Source: Paragonimus skrjabini miyazakii (Eukaryota > Platyhelminthes > Trematoda > Plagiorchiida > Troglotrematidae). From it: a DNA stretch of 64,000 nt. The position numbers and the translations under genes are program-made. The stretch covers positions 250,351 through 314,350 of the forward strand of contig JTDE01000227.1 in assembly GCA_014338405.1 (NCBI GenBank), given 5' to 3'. The notes below the pieces were generated by a model. The model made no database searches. It was not told where the DNA came from and saw only the letters and a program-made list of their open reading frames with translations. This document shows positions 61,714 through 64,000 of the stretch, piece by piece (position 1 is the first letter of the stretch; each line of letters starts with the position of its first letter).

Positions 61714-63365
61714 TCAGTGAGAGCTGTTCACGACGACTTGAGGTCTATGAAGATATTTATGAGGAATGGGACGATTGAGTAGTTTAGCAACCACCGGGTA
61801 ATCGGTGGTAATCAGATGGCTTGGGTCGGCATCATTAAGGGGAACAGTAATGGACGGGGCATCAGACACCGGGGTAAGCATCAAAACATCTGTGAACGTA
61901 ACTGGCTTTAAATTCGCACTGTGCACATCAGAAAATGTACAACTGTGGAACCCATCTTGAGGACTTTGCCAATAAGTTTCTGTGGATAAAGGTGGAGACT
62001 GGTCACCCGCAGAAAGGCTTTCATCTTGGCTTTCGTTTCCAGAACCATAAATAGCACGCCCGCCTTCAATCTGTTCAATTGCCATAACTAAGTGTTCCAG
62101 CCGTGCAGATGTGCTGCTAGTACCATCAGGAATAGGCGACGGTGGTGAAACAGAGATACTGCTATTGAAAGAATTTGAAGGTGAGGTATGATGGATATCC
62201 GTAGCAGGAGACGATCGAGCGATATCAGAGCGAGAAACGTCACACTGCCTTTCAGGATCAAGGCGTCTTCGGCGTGAGCGATTAAAGCCTGCACGTTTCT
62301 CTGAAACGAAGGAATGATGACGTATCCCAACTTACTGTGTTCACCTGATTTCCTTCTACGAGACAGGCCAAAATCAGTTGGAAACTCTGGAAGAATTGTT
62401 GTCGGTTGAATGCCAGTAGATTGACGATAGATGGCAACTTCATTCTCTAGTAGACTTACACGATTCACCAGGCTATTGATATATTCGGCAGTTAGTTGGA
62501 GTATTGTGGCCTGTTTATGAGGAAATAGAAAACAAGCAGCTTACCTTGCTCATCTTTTCACCATCTTGTACAGGGGGTAAAAGTATACGAAGTGACTCAA
62601 AACCGGCGTTAATGCTTTGCATTCTACGACGCTCGTTACTGTTTGCGATTTCGCGGCGAACACGTTTTTCTTGTTCTAAGTGTTCTTGTCCAAGTTGTAC
62701 TGACCCATCGCTCGGCCTACAAAAACGGAAGACGAGGGAAATCGAGAGAACATAATTACCCAGCCCGTAAGTCACAGTTTGGCCACACCAAAAACCCTCA
62801 TTAACAGGAGCAACTAAACGTCCTCGTCTGTATTTCCTAGCCAACAGAGGCAACAAATATCACCACACGACAAACTCCTGTGAGTACTAGTCAATCAAAA
62901 GACAAATGGAGGTGATTTCAACATAGACTCAAATCTAAGAGAAGGATAACGGCAGACTTCTATGCGTAATGAAAGTGAAAAAGCGAAAGAAAACTTTTAC
63001 TAGTCTTCTACGGCATACTAAATACAACAGTATCCCAAGGGTGACGCCCGCCACCTATAATGAAATCACAAACTCCAAAGTAAAAAAAAAACATTTCTGC
63101 GAGAGTGAGGGTGAAATAGTGCCAACGTCGGCAATAGAGAGTCAATCACCCTAGCTGGTGACTGAACAAAAACGAAATAACGGGAAAATCCACTAATACT
63201 AAACAATATGGAGACAGAAGAAGATTAGTTGCTGATCCTACCAACGACACTACAACTGACAACAGTAAACACCACAAGGTCTACCTGACACGTGTAAGCC
63301 ACTCACCTGCGAGATTTTTCGCATCCGTCACCTGTAAAATCAGCGTGAGGACGCCGCTTCTCCAT
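61714..63365 (-). CDS. TFAP4: bHLH leucine-zipper transcription factor, TFAP4/AP-4 family (4 exons)
   Basis: Exons on the minus strand are 63365-63307, 62716-62545, 62510-62336 and 62300-61714. They join in phase (2, 0, 1) to 330 codons plus TGA; human TFAP4 is of similar length. Residues about 38-52 form the basic region (RVRREIANSNERRRMQ), 53-66 helix 1 (SINAGFESLRILL), 67-76 the loop (DGEKMS) and 77-91 helix 2 (KATILQLTAEYINSL). A zipper-like segment follows to about 115, then a basic patch (SRRRK...RSRRRR, about 124-146) and a Ser/Pro/Thr-rich tail. The AP-4 family is known to bind E-boxes (CAGCTG) as a homodimer in the nucleus. The bHLH core is nearly identical to vertebrate AP-4, so the family call is firm. 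The start at 63365 has A at -3 and G at +4. The frame is open further upstream to an ATG-type start at 63572, but that stretch is hydrophobic and unlike AP-4, so I treat it as leader. Neighbours are two unrecognised minus-strand reading frames downstream. Confidence 0.92.
62301..62335 (-). other. 35-nt intron in the TFAP4 gene
   Basis: Donor GTAAGT and acceptor TTTCAG bound a 35-nt intron after SRRRKSGEH, in phase 1; the split codon becomes Lys. Splicing joins the zipper exon to the last exon in one frame that then stays open for 195 codons to the stop at 61716-61714. Without splicing the frame runs into an unrelated, shorter reading. Confidence 0.85.
62511..62544 (-). other. 34-nt intron in the TFAP4 gene
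   Basis: Donor GTAAGC and acceptor AACAG bound a 34-nt intron. It lies between the Lys codon ending DGEKMSK and the Ala codon starting ATILQLTAEYI, in phase 0. Removing it restores the continuous loop-helix 2 sequence typical of AP-4 proteins. The reading frame also stays open through the donor for a few codons, so an unspliced message would lose helix 2. Confidence 0.88.
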
Positions 63366-63560
63366 GATAGACGCACAGAATGGTTGAAAAACAATGCTGT
63401 CAATAACAGTTTGAAACGTGACAACGGTTAGTTCCACCAAAAAAAGACACAAATCGACGAGCAGCGAGACGCCCACGACGGCCAGTAAGCGCGCTTCAAA
63501 ATGGCTGCCGGTAGACGGACAACATAATTTCATCACCAAACGGTTTATGAACGCAATCTT
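63366..63560 (-). promoter_or_regulatory. Putative TFAP4 promoter / 5' leader, CpG-rich
   Basis: The stretch upstream of the start codon is visibly richer in CG dinucleotides than the surrounding AT-rich DNA (GCGCGC, GACGACGGCC, CGACGAGCAGCGAGACG). It holds AAAATGGCTGCC at about 63496-63507 on the plus strand, a good match to the YY1 core AANATGGC, which in animal promoters often sits near the transcription start. No TATA box is obvious at a fixed distance. The promoter role is inference. Confidence 0.35.
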
Positions 63561-63572
63561 CAAGAAGCACAA

Positions 63573-64000
63573 TTTGAAAATATATAATTAATGTACTTTG
63601 CGAAGAATTTTCTCAGAAATTTGTAGAATAGGGAGAAAACGTTGGTTCTAGTTAGTAAGCTACAGCCATGTTACCGGTGATATAATCAATTTAGAGAGGT
63701 AAAACAAACGAGCACGTAAGAAATATTATTCAAAGATGCATAGCTTCAATATTACATTCATTTTCTTTTATGGTCACCCTACATATCGCTGAAGAAAAAT
63801 ATTAGGTACCCACATGTTTTTAGTTTATCAATAAATTACTGAAGGGATGAAACATCATTAAGTTCAGCATGTTTGTTAAATAACAGACAGAGGTTTGATT
63901 TTTGGATGTCCTGCATCTCGGTCCAACGAGTAACAATTGGATTACGGAATCATGTTACATTATAGTACCAGGAAAATAGCAGTGTTAAAATATCCACACT
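63573..64000. other. Upstream flank of TFAP4
   Basis: AT-rich, no gene recognised. It contrasts with the CpG-richer stretch next to TFAP4 exon 1. Confidence 0.5.

Noticed and set aside
63366..63572. N-terminal extension of TFAP4 from an upstream in-frame start
   Set aside because: The peptide is hydrophobic and unlike AP-4 N-termini, and the stretch looks like promoter or leader. The ATG at 63365 has a better context.
1..64000. CRISPR arrays, operons, phage or plasmid genes
   Set aside because: No regularly spaced direct repeats, no compact same-strand gene clusters; all features are eukaryotic.

Overview
The window looks like nuclear DNA of a parasitic flatworm, most likely a trematode. 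It is AT-rich, gene-poor and intron-rich, and it is littered with decayed Penelope-like elements (PLEs), RTE-type and other non-LTR retrotransposons, and tRNA-derived short repeats. Two 34-35 nt introns in one gene, next to introns of several kb in another, also fit flatworm gene architecture. Two assembly gaps (runs of N) are present. Nothing supports a bacterial, viral or plasmid origin. Species assignment is inference.

Two host genes are supported. (1) On the minus strand at 61.7-63.4 kb lies a complete four-exon gene for a bHLH leucine-zipper protein of the TFAP4 (AP-4) family. All exon junctions are in phase and give a 330-residue protein, and two of its three introns are only 34 and 35 nt. 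(2) On the plus strand four exons (19.87-20.02, 32.79-32.98, 36.11-36.25 and 37.87-38.07 kb) join in phase to encode two tandem CUB domains, each with its four cysteines. The gene must begin upstream of 19.87 kb and continue beyond 38 kb. Three further plus-strand blocks with good splice sites (43.8, 50.8 and 58.0 kb) are possible but unproven later exons.

Layout: 1-19.8 kb holds only short repeats and unrecognised sequence. 20-38 kb is the CUB gene with large introns holding a head-to-head pair of PLE fragments (27.7-29.0 kb), a third PLE (34.9-35.7 kb) and several short repeats. 38-54 kb contains a minus-strand LINE with an RT and a C-terminal zinc finger (41.0-42.3 kb), a 5'-truncated RTE 3' end (48.6-49.2 kb) and a PHD-finger reading frame (51.2-51.5 kb). 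55-57.9 kb is a nearly full-length but broken RTE-type LINE, interrupted by a tRNA-derived SINE that ends in the same 3' tail. 59.7-60.5 kb has two unrecognised minus-strand reading frames, followed by the TFAP4 gene to 63.4 kb.

The most unusual pattern is a short-repeat family with tRNA-like A and B boxes. Six of about ten copies are inverted (foldback) structures whose two arms both run outward to the same 3' end, with different junction points in each copy.
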